This document shows positions 1 through 11,536 of a stretch of DNA of 64,000 bases, one piece after another (within the stretch, counting starts at the first letter, position 1; each line of letters opens with the position of its first letter). The position numbers and the translations under genes are program-made. The notes below the pieces were generated by a model. The model was given only the letters and a program-made list of their open reading frames with translations, had not been told where the DNA came from and made no database searches. The DNA is from Auricularia sp. M13 (Eukaryota > Basidiomycota > Agaricomycetes > Auriculariales > Auriculariaceae), in the NCBI GenBank assembly GCA_037042915.1, contig CM073203.1, positions 744,001 to 808,000 on the forward strand, written 5' to 3'.

Positions 1-2083
1 CGCGAAAAAGCTGCGATGCATGAACAGTAGCACTTCAGCGAAGTCAGTCTGACACCGTCCTCATAGATATTTCCGTAACGCGTACCTCTTTGCGTGAGCG
101 TAAAGACCAGATGACGCTGCATGATGAGCGAGTCGGGAATGCCAGCCTGGGTATCCTCGACCTTGACGATGCGCAACCCGTCGCTGACAGGATGCTCGCG
201 AATGAGTCGGTCCAATCGCAACACCACGGCGTAGCTGGGCGATGTGACGCCAAAAGCCTGATCCACAACCTTGAACATGACTTGGTGCGTGAATGTCTGA
301 TTCCAGTGCCGGACTGTATGTCTAGTCAATGAGGCTATCCGCAGACAATGAAAGGGGAGAGAAGACGAACAAGAATCCTGCCATTTCCCGTCGAGACCAA
401 GGAATTTCTCTAGATCCTCAGGATGTTTCGCATCTACGTGCGCCAGCGCAAGGCAAGGAGGGCGTCCGAACGAGAAGCTCGACCAGTAATCATGTGTAGC
501 GACTTCCCACTGACACGACCTTCAATCGATGTATGCTTCAAGCAACGTAGATTGACGGCTTACGAATAAGTGTCTCCTCCTTTGTTGCTCGCATTCGGGC
601 AGGTTCCATGGCGTATCATCGCGATGCAAGCCGAGCTATGCTCGGACATTAGATCCAGACTCGTCAGGATGTAAACCCTCCGACATACGCTTTGCGCAAA
701 CTGCGTGTTAAGACCGACTAAGCTGTAAGCCATCGTCGGGCTGTATTGATGCTCGTACAACTGCAAAAACATAGCCATCAAGAACTAAACAGCGTGTATG
801 GGTTAAGATCCGCGACACGCAGTGTAACTAAACGTACGACGGCTCGAATACACTGTATCGATGGGTTGTCGATTACGGACTCGATGGCGAGTGCAGCGCG
901 TCCGAGTTCGTAATAGCTTGCCGCCTCGGCATTGTAGGGCGGACGGTCTGGGTCGACCACGGAGGCAATAGCGAAAATCACTGCGTGCGTACGAATTCAT
1001 TGGCGCGTCATATTCTGCAAGAACGATCCCCGACGTACTGTATAACATTCCCAATTCATGCGTAGTGATATTCGCAACGGAGGGAGTAGCGTTACCATAA
1101 AGCCGTGCGAAAACCGTTTGGTTGAGTTCCTCCTGAGGAATAGGCATGAAAAGCCAGGTTGCACGGCGGTAGTAAATGTCGACGAGCTTGCTGGCCTCTG
1201 GTGCGGGGGGAAGGCAGCTAGCGAGTTTTGTTGTCATGAACTCGCGGGCTTGATGGATGTTGGACATGGGAAAGCCGCCAGAGAGAAGTAGGATATCAAG
1301 CGGGAGCGCAGAGGCGGACTCAGGCGTTTCCGACGCATTGTCTTCCTGCTCAATAGCACTATTCAGATATCATATGTGATGCGACGAATCGCGAAACGGA
1401 CAAACCGAGTCGATTAGATACTAAGAGAACCCGTAAGGTCATAGCCCTCATACGTAGAAGGAAGAACTCACATCTGCGGCAGCATGTTGTCCGAAGAAGT
1501 GCTCGCGTTCGCCGATCGTGAGCGTCCCCAGGCGATCCGCGACTGTGTCGTTCGTGCATCTCGCAGCACTCTCGGGAGGTTGATTATGCGAAGATGGCGT
1601 CGCCTTTGGCCTCGAAAGTTCGTCTGCGAGCAATGGGTGCGGTTTGTCCGTTAACTGGGCTTGCACGGTGGCGAGAGCGTCTTCGAGCTCTGCTATTCGT
1701 CTTGTCATCTTGAGCAGGCATCGTTGGTGATCTATATGCGCGGGCCGGTGCACCACATACCGCCTCGACCTTGTACTGCAGATACTGGGTTTCTGACGAT
1801 GGGGTTCTGGACGCATGTAGTATTGTCAGCACTGAAGATGCTGCCAGACAGTGGACTGCACCTCTGTTCTCCGCCCACAGTTCCTAGAGCGCAAGCAAGG
1901 CAAGTCAGCATGGACCACTCAGATTACACAAGCAGGCGCCACACCGCTCGGACATATTGCAGCGCAGCCCCGCCTGAAGCAAGACGAGCACGGCAAGCGT
2001 CTGTCGCACTTCAGCTTGAGCCTGCGGCATTCCGCGCACACCACTGGGTCTGGCCCGCGCCGTTTTCTGGTATCGTCTTGCAT
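1..2083 (-). CDS. Zn2Cys6 fungal transcription factor, C-terminus off the left edge
   Basis: Predicted nuclear DNA-binding regulator of the fungal zinc-cluster class. The start chosen is the ATG at 2083-2081, followed directly by a basic stretch (TRKRRGPDPVV) and a cysteine cluster (CAECRRLKLKC, then CSSC and a further Cys after eight residues), which coordinates two zinc ions in this family. After an intron a short helix region (MTRRIAELEDALATVQ, near 1700) looks like the coiled-coil dimerisation element. Further downstream the frames at 1270-800 (PMSNIHQAREFMTTK, MPIPQEELNQTVFARLYG, HELGMLYSTSGIVLAEYD) fit the middle-homology domain of fungal-specific transcription factors, and 330-1 still reads as this domain. 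The exon joins between 1730 and 1900 could not be settled. It lies just downstream of P450 copy A on the same strand, so it may regulate it; that is an inference. The gene continues beyond base 1. Confidence 0.85.
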
Positions 2084-3448
2084 GTGCAGGTAGGAGGACA
2101 AGGAACGATTCGGCTGTCGCCGTAAACGCGTATTTAGACTGCCGACGAGAATCCTCTGCGCGCCTAGATGATCGGCGCAGGTCCGGCGATAACTGATGAT
2201 CCGCAGGCCCTCAGAACTCGAGCTCAAATAATCAGACATTTAGCAAAGCACATACACACGCTTCGCTCCGGTTGAGCGCGATCGCACCTTCTTGCTGGCA
2301 GGTTATAGACATCACAACGGCTCTGGTACCCTTGCAGTGGCTGCCGGGTCGAGGCGCGTCCCGAAGTGCGTGCCGTCATATCATATCACGTCCCCCCACC
2401 TGGGTTTAGCGGAATGCAGAAGCCTGGCAGATCTTGCAGAGATGGACTTGCGCTGCGGAATGATGATCGGGAACGGTGATGCCGGTCTTTGTAGCGTTGA
2501 GTACCGGACTTGTTAGTCCGTAACACCGTCCATCACATCTCCGCAGCGCATATCCGCGGAATATCGTTGTCACCGCTATTGGATCTTTACGTTCAATCAG
2601 ACGTGAAAGCTCAAGCGAACGTTGCATGGTATGAGAGATGCCTATGATCCTTAGATATCTCTCATACTATGCAAAGACTTCAGGATTGAATCCGCTTGGC
2701 AGAGCTGCCGCGAAGCGGCAATAACTTGAATTAGGCGTTGTCTTTTTACACGACTGAGGCCTTGAGGTGGCATATCACTGCGGTCCTGCTAAGTACCCGG
2801 CAGGTGCCTTGGGCCGGTCATCGCAGGATCCGGACAGGCTGCCTTCGCGGCCGGGACATGACATAATGCTTACTTGCCTTCGTTGCAGGGTAGCAGTATT
2901 TTTACGCACAGCGTCGTGCTTCCTGCTCCATCTTCTCGTGTAGTTTCTGCAACATGGTTCCTTCTCGATCTGGCAAGCAGGTTCCCGGGCCTCATTGACC
3001 CGCCCTCACTGACGGCACGTGCTTATGTTCATCATCGCCCACGGTCCAGCTCGGATGTCTGATCGTTGCTCTGGAACCTTGTCCTGGGTAGCGCTTTCGC
3101 CATCAAGTTGAAAAGAAATCCTGAGGGGAAGATACTAAGAGGCACCAGGTTAAAAGAGTGCAGTCAGTGTACTGTTTTGAAGCGTACATCAACTGAAGAC
3201 TTTACTCAATAGTCACCTTGTTGCAGACAGTACCGCCCTTGAACCGACGAGTAGTACTAGGTGGGTGTACTCACATGTCGGAACGTCGGCTTTCTACATT
3301 TCCTCCGACACCCACCAAGTGCGACAAGCACGCTGTGCGCATCGAAGACAATGTACACAGTTTAAGCTGTGGTAATTTGTGATGCAAGTACTATGTCTGT
3401 TTGATTTCCATACGGGCAAACGTAGCATTCGTTTTGCATTTCTGCTAG
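2084..3448. other. Intergenic region between transcription factor and P450 A
   Basis: No convincing coding frame. It holds the upstream region of the zinc-cluster gene, a 16-bp inverted repeat (2624-2672), and the 3' flank of P450 A. The part next to 3448 resembles the 3' flank of P450 B after 40939 (shared ATCACAAATTAC and nearby bases). Confidence 0.6.
2624..2672. repeat. Inverted repeat, 16-bp arms
   Basis: Arms at 2624-2639 (GCATGGTATGAGAGAT) and 2657-2672 are reverse complements with one mismatch, separated by 17 bases. It could form a strong hairpin or cruciform. It lies in intergenic DNA about 540 bp upstream of the transcription-factor start. No function is known. Confidence 0.8.
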
Positions 3449-5591
3449 TCAAAACTGATCGGCGGCGAGGCGAACTAATCCTTCGACCGCCGAGGATCGC
3501 GGGATAATTTCGCACTTGAAAGGTCGTGGAGAGCTGCCAGAAAAAGTGAGCGTTAAAAGTCCAAACTAAGCGGCTGCAAACGCACACGAGCATTCCGACA
3601 TCCAGTTCTTCATTGGGCGCAATCTCCATGCCGTTGGCATCCTTCTCCTTCGTGATATTAAAGCACGCGAGCATGGTTGTGGCAGCAAGCCAGAGGCTGG
3701 CTTCGGCAAACGGGCGACCTACGCAGGACCGACGACCCCAGCCGAACACTGGAATGCGTGGATCCGGCACTGTCGCATCGAGTTTTCCCTCCTTCATGAA
3801 TCTTTCAGGGATAAACGAGTGCGGTTGTGCGTAAATGCGCTCATCACGCAGCATTGCCCTAGACCCGGCACATCAGTATTCGGGCGAAGGGGACACCAGT
3901 GAATACTGTAAGTCGTACCATGCATTGGGTATGATAGTTGCCCCTTTTGGAACTCTCATGCCTTGGTAAACGTCGTCCTCCATGACACGGCGAGGCAAGC
4001 CTAATACCCAAGGATTAATTAAGCTTAGTGCAACGCCGACTCAATACGGAGATGCGTGCCTATCGCGAAGACCGGGTTCATGCGAAAAACTTCCAGCAGA
4101 AGCGCACCCACATACGGTAACGATTCTCGATCGCTCAGCTCTGGGAGACGCTCCCATCCGACGACACGGTCAATCTCATCCTGAGCAGCTCGTTGCTTCT
4201 CGGGGTTCAGCAGCATTGCTAGCAGGAAGAATTGGATTGTTGTTGATGTCTGCAAAAGCCTTGAGTACGGCGTTAATAGACTTCGCTGCTTGGCGTTGCA
4301 CCGTTTCTGAGCCCGCTGTCGTTACGTTAGCATTTTTTTTAACAATATATAAATGATCTGCTCACCTGCGTACGCTATCGAGGCAGAGTTCATGACAACC
4401 ACTTCGGGGACTTGCTGCCCATGCAGACCGTTTTCTAGAAGGTCGGCGGCCATGGAAGGCACCGGCTTCCCGGCAATCTGCGTATAACAGGTCAGAAATG
4501 TATGCTCAAGAGAAGGAGAATAATGGACCATCTGGGACTGGACCCAATCTAGCGGAGCGTGCAGCATGCGCTCAACCTGGCCACGCCAAATCAATCCCTG
4601 GCGCTTGAAGCCGGCGCCTGGGAACCACGATGGGATGTATTTCACTTTTGCCATTAGATATGCGACCACCAGAAAAAAGCATGCAGGCGGCTCACAAGCT
4701 GGAATCCAGTCCACGAGATACGGCGCTGAGCCGATCGCCGCGAAGGTATCAGTGCCCTCTTCAGCTATTGCGACCCAAGGGTCGTCTCTCAGTCCTATCT
4801 CAATACCGTAGCTCACGGCGAGGACATTGGCGGAGGAGAGGCTACGCAGATATGAAAACTGAGTCAACGAGAACTCCTGAGGGGCACCACCGCGTACCGA
4901 CGAATATGATGGCGGAAATTTTCAGGCTGCTCCAGCAACGACCGCAATAGCAGCACGTTGTTGCGAGTCTGAATTTCGGCATAGTTCTTCACCACACCCT
5001 CGTGGAAGAAGTTGTGCAGAACGCGGCGATGCTCACGCCACACTTGCCCGTAGGGCATCAGGCCTGTGTTCCAAAGCCTGCGAGTGCAACAGATATTAGT
5101 GATGTAGACAAAGTCCGCTTTGTATCAAGGACTCGCCAGCCCATACTGTGATGCGCCTCGCGTCAGTTTTGGATGCTCCGTGCCAGATGAGATCTACCTA
5201 CAGATCGAGCATGTGGAACGCTGGTCTGTCGGAGTAGATGTTGCCGCGCTTCTCGAAGAGTTCGGTCACAACCTCCATCGTATTCACCACGATGAAATGC
5301 TTGTGAAAGACGCGTAGGTGGACGAGAGGTCCTGTTTTATGAGAATCGTCGTCAGCAGCGAAATTCGTGTCATTGGTGGTAGTCCTTACCATACTTGTGG
5401 CCCATCTCCTGGTAACCGAGCCATGGCTTTGAGGTTGGCATGTCCTTAGCATTGCCCGCCAGCCCGGCGGCCGGCGGACCGGGAGGCAAGGGTATAACGC
5501 TTTTAGACCTACGGTAATTTGAGAATGCGATGCCCGCGATGCAGGCAATGCAAAGAGCGCAAGCCAGCATATCAATCTGAGTAAGCGCCAT
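3449..5591 (-). CDS. Cytochrome P450 monooxygenase, copy A
   Basis: Membrane-anchored haem monooxygenase, probably of the ER. It starts at the ATG 5591-5589 (MALTQIDMLACAL, a hydrophobic anchor), followed by the proline hinge LPPGPP. Removing small introns gives the I-helix AGSETTSTTI, the K-helix ExxR (EVFR), the PERF segment (FIPERFMKEGK) and the haem loop FGWGRRSCVGR with the cysteine ligand. The last exon ends DQF at 3449. Length after splicing is about 510 residues, normal for the superfamily. It is a close paralogue of the P450 at 38810-40939, with introns in the same places. One oddity: the intron after PVFAIG has GC instead of GT at its 5' end (4059-4058) where copy B has GT; a GT 12 bases further in (4047) would add four residues in frame. 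The substrate cannot be told; basidiomycete P450s of this kind are often annotated as O-methylsterigmatocystin oxidoreductase-like, without proof of function. Confidence 0.92.
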
Positions 5592-5850
5592 GTCAAGAGA
5601 CGCTTGAGCATCCCACTCGAATGAACTGGTATTTAACCAAGCTATCGGAAAATCCGGGCCGCTTTGGCACATTGGGCGTCCTGCTGGGGTGGGAACGCGT
5701 TTAAAAAAGGTTTCAGCTAAGCCGGAGTGCAGCACAAACATAGCACTTTTATACACCTCGATGTATTGAACCCAGCTGCGCTGGTTCATTTTGACGAGGA
5801 CAGGCCCTAGGTGTGGGAATGTTATGCTGCCGAAGTATCACCCCACAGCC
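5592..5850 (-). promoter_or_regulatory. Promoter of P450 A, conserved with copy B
   Basis: A TATA-like TATAAAAG lies at 5753-5746, about 155 bp before the start codon. Blocks such as CCCACCCCAGCAG, CCAATGTGCCA, AAAAGTGCTAT and ACTTCGGC occur in the same order upstream of P450 B (38545-38809). The homology runs at least 250 bp upstream of both genes. Confidence 0.7.
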
Positions 5851-6720
5851 AGCGTAGATCCGATGAGCGCTATGAAAGGGCTTCAGAGGGTTTAGAGCAA
5901 GTCAGTTGCAGCGTCACAAGACATTGTATCGGACGGAATGACACTGAGAAGCACGACGGATCTGAATTAGACAGTGCGCGCCACAGTCCTGAGGAAAGCC
6001 ACCTCTGATAAGACCCAACCGTGTGAGCAGCATGCGCCCAGCGCGTAGGGATCTCTGGATTGGAAGGTAAATATCGCGACAAGCTATGTAACGCGTCCAT
6101 GACAGAGCATCGCGCAGCTGCCATGGCAAACGAGCGATGACCGGTGACCAGTCTGTCTGAAGAAACGAGTCAGGTACCCGGGCGCAACAGACTCCCACGT
6201 CGGATAGTAGGATCACAAGGCGCCAGTTGCGTGATTAGTCAACCAAGAAGCACGGCAAGGTCGAATGTTTGTTCAGCCAGACGCAGGGACATTTCCTCCA
6301 GGGCTGCGGGCCTATCGACAAACCTGTTTAGATTATGGGTTTTGCAATAGAAATTACGCGATGCTAGAAGCAAGCGACCAAGGACACGTCAGGCTGGCAG
6401 CTTGCAAAGAATTGCGAAATAGCTTGATCTCGGGGGAAGAACGGCGCAGGACCTTCCAGATGTTATGAGCAAGCAACGAACTGGATCTCGTCAATTATAG
6501 GTCCCTTGAAACATAGACCTAGAACGACCAAAGGTTTGGAAGAGCTATTCCAGCGGCGCAGGCAAGAGGAAAGAAGGCAAGTGGCGGAGTTTGTGACGCG
6601 TCAGCCGGGCTTCGCCTCACCTGCTGCCATTACTATCAACGAACCGGCGCGGCCTGAATAACTCGATACGGCAGTCGTGTTATTGGGAGTATAACACTAG
6701 ACTGTGGTTAAACGGCAGAA
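5851..6720. other. Intergenic region before TRAPPC11
   Basis: No supported gene. Open frames here are short, lack family resemblance and show no plausible splice joins. It must contain the upstream region of TRAPPC11. Confidence 0.55.
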
Positions 6721-9700
6721 ATGAATTCATATCCGATAGAACTACTGGCTCAGCCATGTCCTGTCATGTTCGTCGCGGGTCTCGATGCTCCGCCTCCCAC
6801 ACCGCCGCCAGCGCAGACGCCAGTGTCGGCTGCTACCCCAGCCAGTGCCCATCCTCCGCCAGCCACCCCGACTATTCGCGTCCCATCTGCTCAGCTGGAT
6901 GCATTCGCAATATTACAGCAACGCTTGCGCGACGCATTGACACAGGTGCCCAAGAACACCATTTGGCTCGCAGATCGCGGCAAGACATTCCAGGTGCACC
7001 TGGTTGAAAAGGTGCATTCATTATGATATTCTAAGTTATATAAAACAACTCAAGACTCTGCTCAGAATGTCCGTTTTCCACCACGCAAGATATTTCCACC
7101 AACGCCCGCCAATCGCATTGAGGACGCCCTGGCAGCAGGCGCCACGGCGCGGTCGCCGCTGTCACCCCTTATGCCGTCTTCTCCGCTGCATCCAGACGGA
7201 CTCATAGCGCCCATATGGATGCGCAAGCATCTTGAGCTCGTTCCCTCCGTCTTCGTGCTCTTCTTGCGTCTCTGGGAGCTGCCGTCACCGAAGTCGCCAC
7301 TTGAGGGCCACGACAACCAGGACCGCGAGGAAGAACGACGGCACGACATGGACCTCGCCAACGAGATTGCAACACGCAAGAAGTCCGCCATGGAGCGCGG
7401 CATAAAGCTAACTGTTGTTCTCATGGCGAGCAGGCGAATGCTTGGTATGTACGCGCGGTCTTGTCGTGCTCCATTGCATTAATAATCGACTGGCAGACGA
7501 CCCCAATCTTGATGCGCGCCTCACATTCATCAGGCGGCAGAGTGCGCTTGACTCGCGTGCTGCGCTCTTCGTTCTGAGTCCCGTCAGTGCGAGTGAACTC
7601 GCCGACTTTGTGCGGAGGTTCGTACAACCTCCTACTATACAAGCCTAACAAGAAAGCTCATCCTCTACATAGCTTACAGGATGCCCTTTACGACTCTGCG
7701 ATGGAATACTATACCGCACATTCCAAGCGTGTGCGCCGTAAACGCAATCGCCACGCTAATCCGGCATCCACACCCGTCCCTCCGCTGCTCTCCGCCAACC
7801 CGAAGCCTATGCCCTTACGGCCTGCGGGGTGGGCCGTGCGGTACGACTACAAGCTCGCTACCTTTGCAGAGTTTCGAGCGGAGGAAGAAGTGGCGCGCAA
7901 GTACGTCGATACATTTAACAACGCGACCAGTTGTTAATCTAGCAGGAAAGACACTATGAGGACTGTTGGCTCCAACTGGTGGACATGTTTTCGTCAACAG
8001 GAGTCCTCCCGCCGCGGACCAAGCGATGGGCAGAGGCCAAGGTGCTGGCTGATTGCATCAGTGTAAAGGTACGCCTGTCCGGTCGAAATTGGACTTCCTC
8101 TTACGTCGAATTATAGATCTGCAAGCTTTATTTGTATCACGGGGAGCATGCACGGGCATTAGCGCACCTAAACCGACATGTGCAACGTTTCGCTGAGCTG
8201 TCGCGCGCATGGGGCATCGGCGAAGAAACGTTCGAATACTGGAGCTGGCTCGCACGACAGTGCGTTCCCCTTCTTCCCAACCGCACCCTCCGAACAGCGT
8301 TGATGTACCTTTCTTCAGACAACGCTGCCTAGCCGAGCTACTTGAACTGGGCATTCGCCACGGCCTGCGACTGCCGGTGCACATGCCACACGAAGCCCCC
8401 AACCCGGAGCTGATCGCGCAGCTGGCGGCCGTGCAGCAGCGCGGGAGCGTCGATTTGAGCGCAGCATTCGGCACCGCGCCCGCCAACGCGTTGCAGCATC
8501 CCGGCTTCTACTACTTTGCCGCGGCCAAGTACACCCAGATGCGGTATGACCGATTCATGCAGGCCCTGGAGCTCGAGGCGACACAGCCCAGCGCGTTGTC
8601 CGCCACGCCTGGTTTTGTGAATGAGAAGAAGGTCGACCACCAGGCGCTCATCTTGGAGGTACGTGAGCGGTGGAGGTTGGACTCGGACAAGTGCTGATGG
8701 TGCTTCGAATGTCGGCAGCTGCACACGAAAGCTTACGACTTGTTCAAGAAGTTCAATCCAGGCTCGACTCGACTCACGCTCTACATTGCTTACCACATCG
8801 CCCTCTCCTACCACACCTCCGGCAAATTCGACATGGCTGTCAGGTGCGCATGTGGTCATCTTAGCCGATCGACTGACCTGACGCGCCGCAGGTTCTTCGA
8901 ACGCATTGCTAAGACATACCGCCGCGAGCAATGGGGCGAGCTCTTGAAACCCATCCTGCGCACCTGGTATGCGTCTGCGCGGCAGATGCCCCTCATTGAG
9001 CCCGCTGTGCGGCTTTTGTTTGAGATGCTCGCACATGGTCTGTCGGCACATGCGCTCCATTCTTGTTTTACTTGGCTGATGAAGACTGCAATGTAGGTAT
9101 CAATCCTAATGAGCAAGATGGTGGGAACGCGGCCGACGAATTGTCAGAGCTCCTGAAGGTTTGCATCTGCACCAAATCCGTAGCGTAAAGGTCACATCGG
9201 TGTCTATAGAGCACTTCCCCCGACAAAGACGAGCCGCTCATTTTGGACCCTGTCGACGCACGTCCACTTGGCAGGTTTTACCAGCGTTATCCATACATAT
9301 CTCTGACAGTATCATTGCAGGCGACTGGATAACGCTCTTCTGGAGCCCGACCGTCTTTGTTGGCGAGCCTGCGGCCTTCCAGCTACATTTGCAAGCGCGT
9401 CAAGGCGTGCCATTCTCCGCTCTTCCGGTGTCGGCTCTTCTCTTGTTTTTTGGGCACGACTCGCCGAGCGTTGTCATACAACACCAGCCCGGCGATGAAC
9501 CCGCTGCTGCGGTGGCGCGTGTGAACCTTGGGCACTTCCCACTCCAGGAGGCGGCCGGGGAGCCTGTCACTGTGTACGCTGACCTGCGTGTGCCGGCTGC
9601 GCCTGGTCGTCTCGTCGTGTGCGGCGCAGTATCTAGTGCAACTCCTGGCCGATTGGAGGTGAGTTCGTTCACTGCTCGGGTGCTGTCGTATTGGACTGCG

Positions 9701-11441
9701 TGCTGAACTTCTTTTTCGCCTGCAGATATCGAAAGCCGCATTGTGTCTTCAGGAAGGCTCTTGGAAGGTGGAAATTCCTATCGATCTCAACCACCGCGAC
9801 CTTGCCACTGCGTCAAATTCCTTAGCCTGGCTTTCGTCCGAAGAGGGTGCGATATCATTTGTGGCCGTGAATCGGCAAGAGCACAATGTCACGACGTATG
9901 TTGATTCATTTTAACATCTTCTGAACATCTTCTCATGCATGGCAGCGTTAAGCACCCTCCTCACCAGTTGAATGTCTCCATGGAACACAAGGCGCCGGCG
10001 TACCTGGACGAGGCATACCCTATTGTCATCAATGTCACGAATGAGGATGAGCGGACGTTTGCCGTTATGGTGGATGTTCTGCTGCAGCCCATGGAGCACG
10101 GTGCTGGTACGGTTTTATACCGCAACCGGGAGCCATGCTGATTCTTCGTGCAGAAGATCTGATAGCTTTGGACGAGCAACGGTCTAGCGCACTCCTCAAA
10201 GGCGTTGCGCTTGGGACGTTGGCACCTGGCCAGATCGTGTCTAAGGTCTTGACGCTCTGCGGTACTCGGGCGGCGGGCGACAGGGTCCTCGACATTTCTG
10301 TACAGTCTCGCGGAGTCTCTGATGGCGAAAACGCGGAACCTGCAGATGCGCCAGAAGAGACCGAGCGGCATGATGGTGCCGACCTCGACACCAACGACGT
10401 CCTACACACGTTGACCGTCCCGACCGTCCTACCTTTGGAGCACTCATACACTGTGGCTTACAGCCGCCCCCGAGAGGACATGCGCGATCCTGCGGATATG
10501 AGCGCGTTTGAACAGGATGCTTTTGAGCGGGACGTGGACGCGCATATTATGCTCACTTGCACCGCGCCAGGCCCGTGGGCAATAGAGCTGCAGTCGGTAG
10601 AACTTGATTGCAAGGTGCGCGGTTTTGTAAATTATAGCGACGCGACAAAACCTCATCATGCCCAGGATCAGCCCTGGTTGAAGGTGGAGAGCTGTTCGTC
10701 AACTTTTGACGACTACCCGCTTGGTATGCATGCATTGGTATCAATCAGTCCCTTCTTATCGTCCCATTAGTGCTAGAGGCTGGTGATAGCTACAGCGTAA
10801 GATTGAGCCTTTCGATATCCAAACTTCTCGCTGGTTTGGAATCTATCCCGGGCGAAATGCGCTTCACATGGAGAAGGTGAGTCTGGTCCCTTCAAATTCG
10901 TCAACGCCTGACATGTGCTGGAAGGGTCGGTAACGAGGAATCAACGGCCACCACGTCGGTACCATTGCCGCAACTCACCCCTCCCGGCGACGACCTCGTT
11001 GCCTTCGTCGCCCCGCCAGCGACCGCGCGACTACACATCCCCTTCCCGCTGCGCTTGGTGATTCAGAACCGTCATCCCTCGCGGACAGCAGATCTGGCGC
11101 TGCAGCTCGAGCCTAACGAAAACTTTGTCTTGTCCGGATTGCGCAGCGGGCGGGTCCCGCTGCTCATCGCCGGCGCGCAGGATGAACTGTTGTTCAATGC
11201 GATACCGATGGCCTGTGGCGAGCTCAGGTTACCCGTCATCAAGCTGCTGGATAGACGGAGTGCACTGCCTCGTGCAGATCCCTACAGTGACGGACGGCCT
11301 GCCTCGCCCGCTCACAATGCGCAGCCGGAAGTCGAACTGGTCAGCGTCCCCGTGCGCGACGCGCGGTTCGACGCGCAAACTGCGACGGGTGAGGATGTGT
11401 ATCCTTCGATGGAACGGATGACTGTTCTCGTGCTGCCCTAA
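6721..11441 (+). CDS. TRAPPC11: TRAPP complex subunit 11 (foie gras/Gryzun protein)
   Basis: Subunit of the TRAPP tethering complex, which acts in ER-to-Golgi and Golgi vesicle traffic. The N-terminus (MNSYPIELLAQPCPVMFVAG, start 6721) fits the family, followed by a proline-rich insertion. Conserved stretches include MERGIKLTVVLMASRRML (about 7390-7443), LQDALYDSAMEYYTAHSKRV (7670-7735) and GWAVRYDYKLATFAEFRAEE (7827-7890). The foie-gras helical domain covers roughly 8100-9100 (YLYHGEHARALAHLNRHVQ; YHIALSYHTSGKFDMA), and the Gryzun beta-rich domain covers about 9330-11441. Many short introns interrupt the gene; after splicing the protein is about 1,300 residues, near the usual size. It ends 95 bp from the convergent FMO gene. 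Single-copy housekeeping gene; no sign of damage. Confidence 0.9.
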
Positions 11442-11536
11442 ATTATCTATCTTCGTTTCGATTTGATGCATATTGTACAACTGCAAGAATATCGATAATT
11501 GCACGCGCCGCGATAGAGCGCGTACATGCAGTGCAT

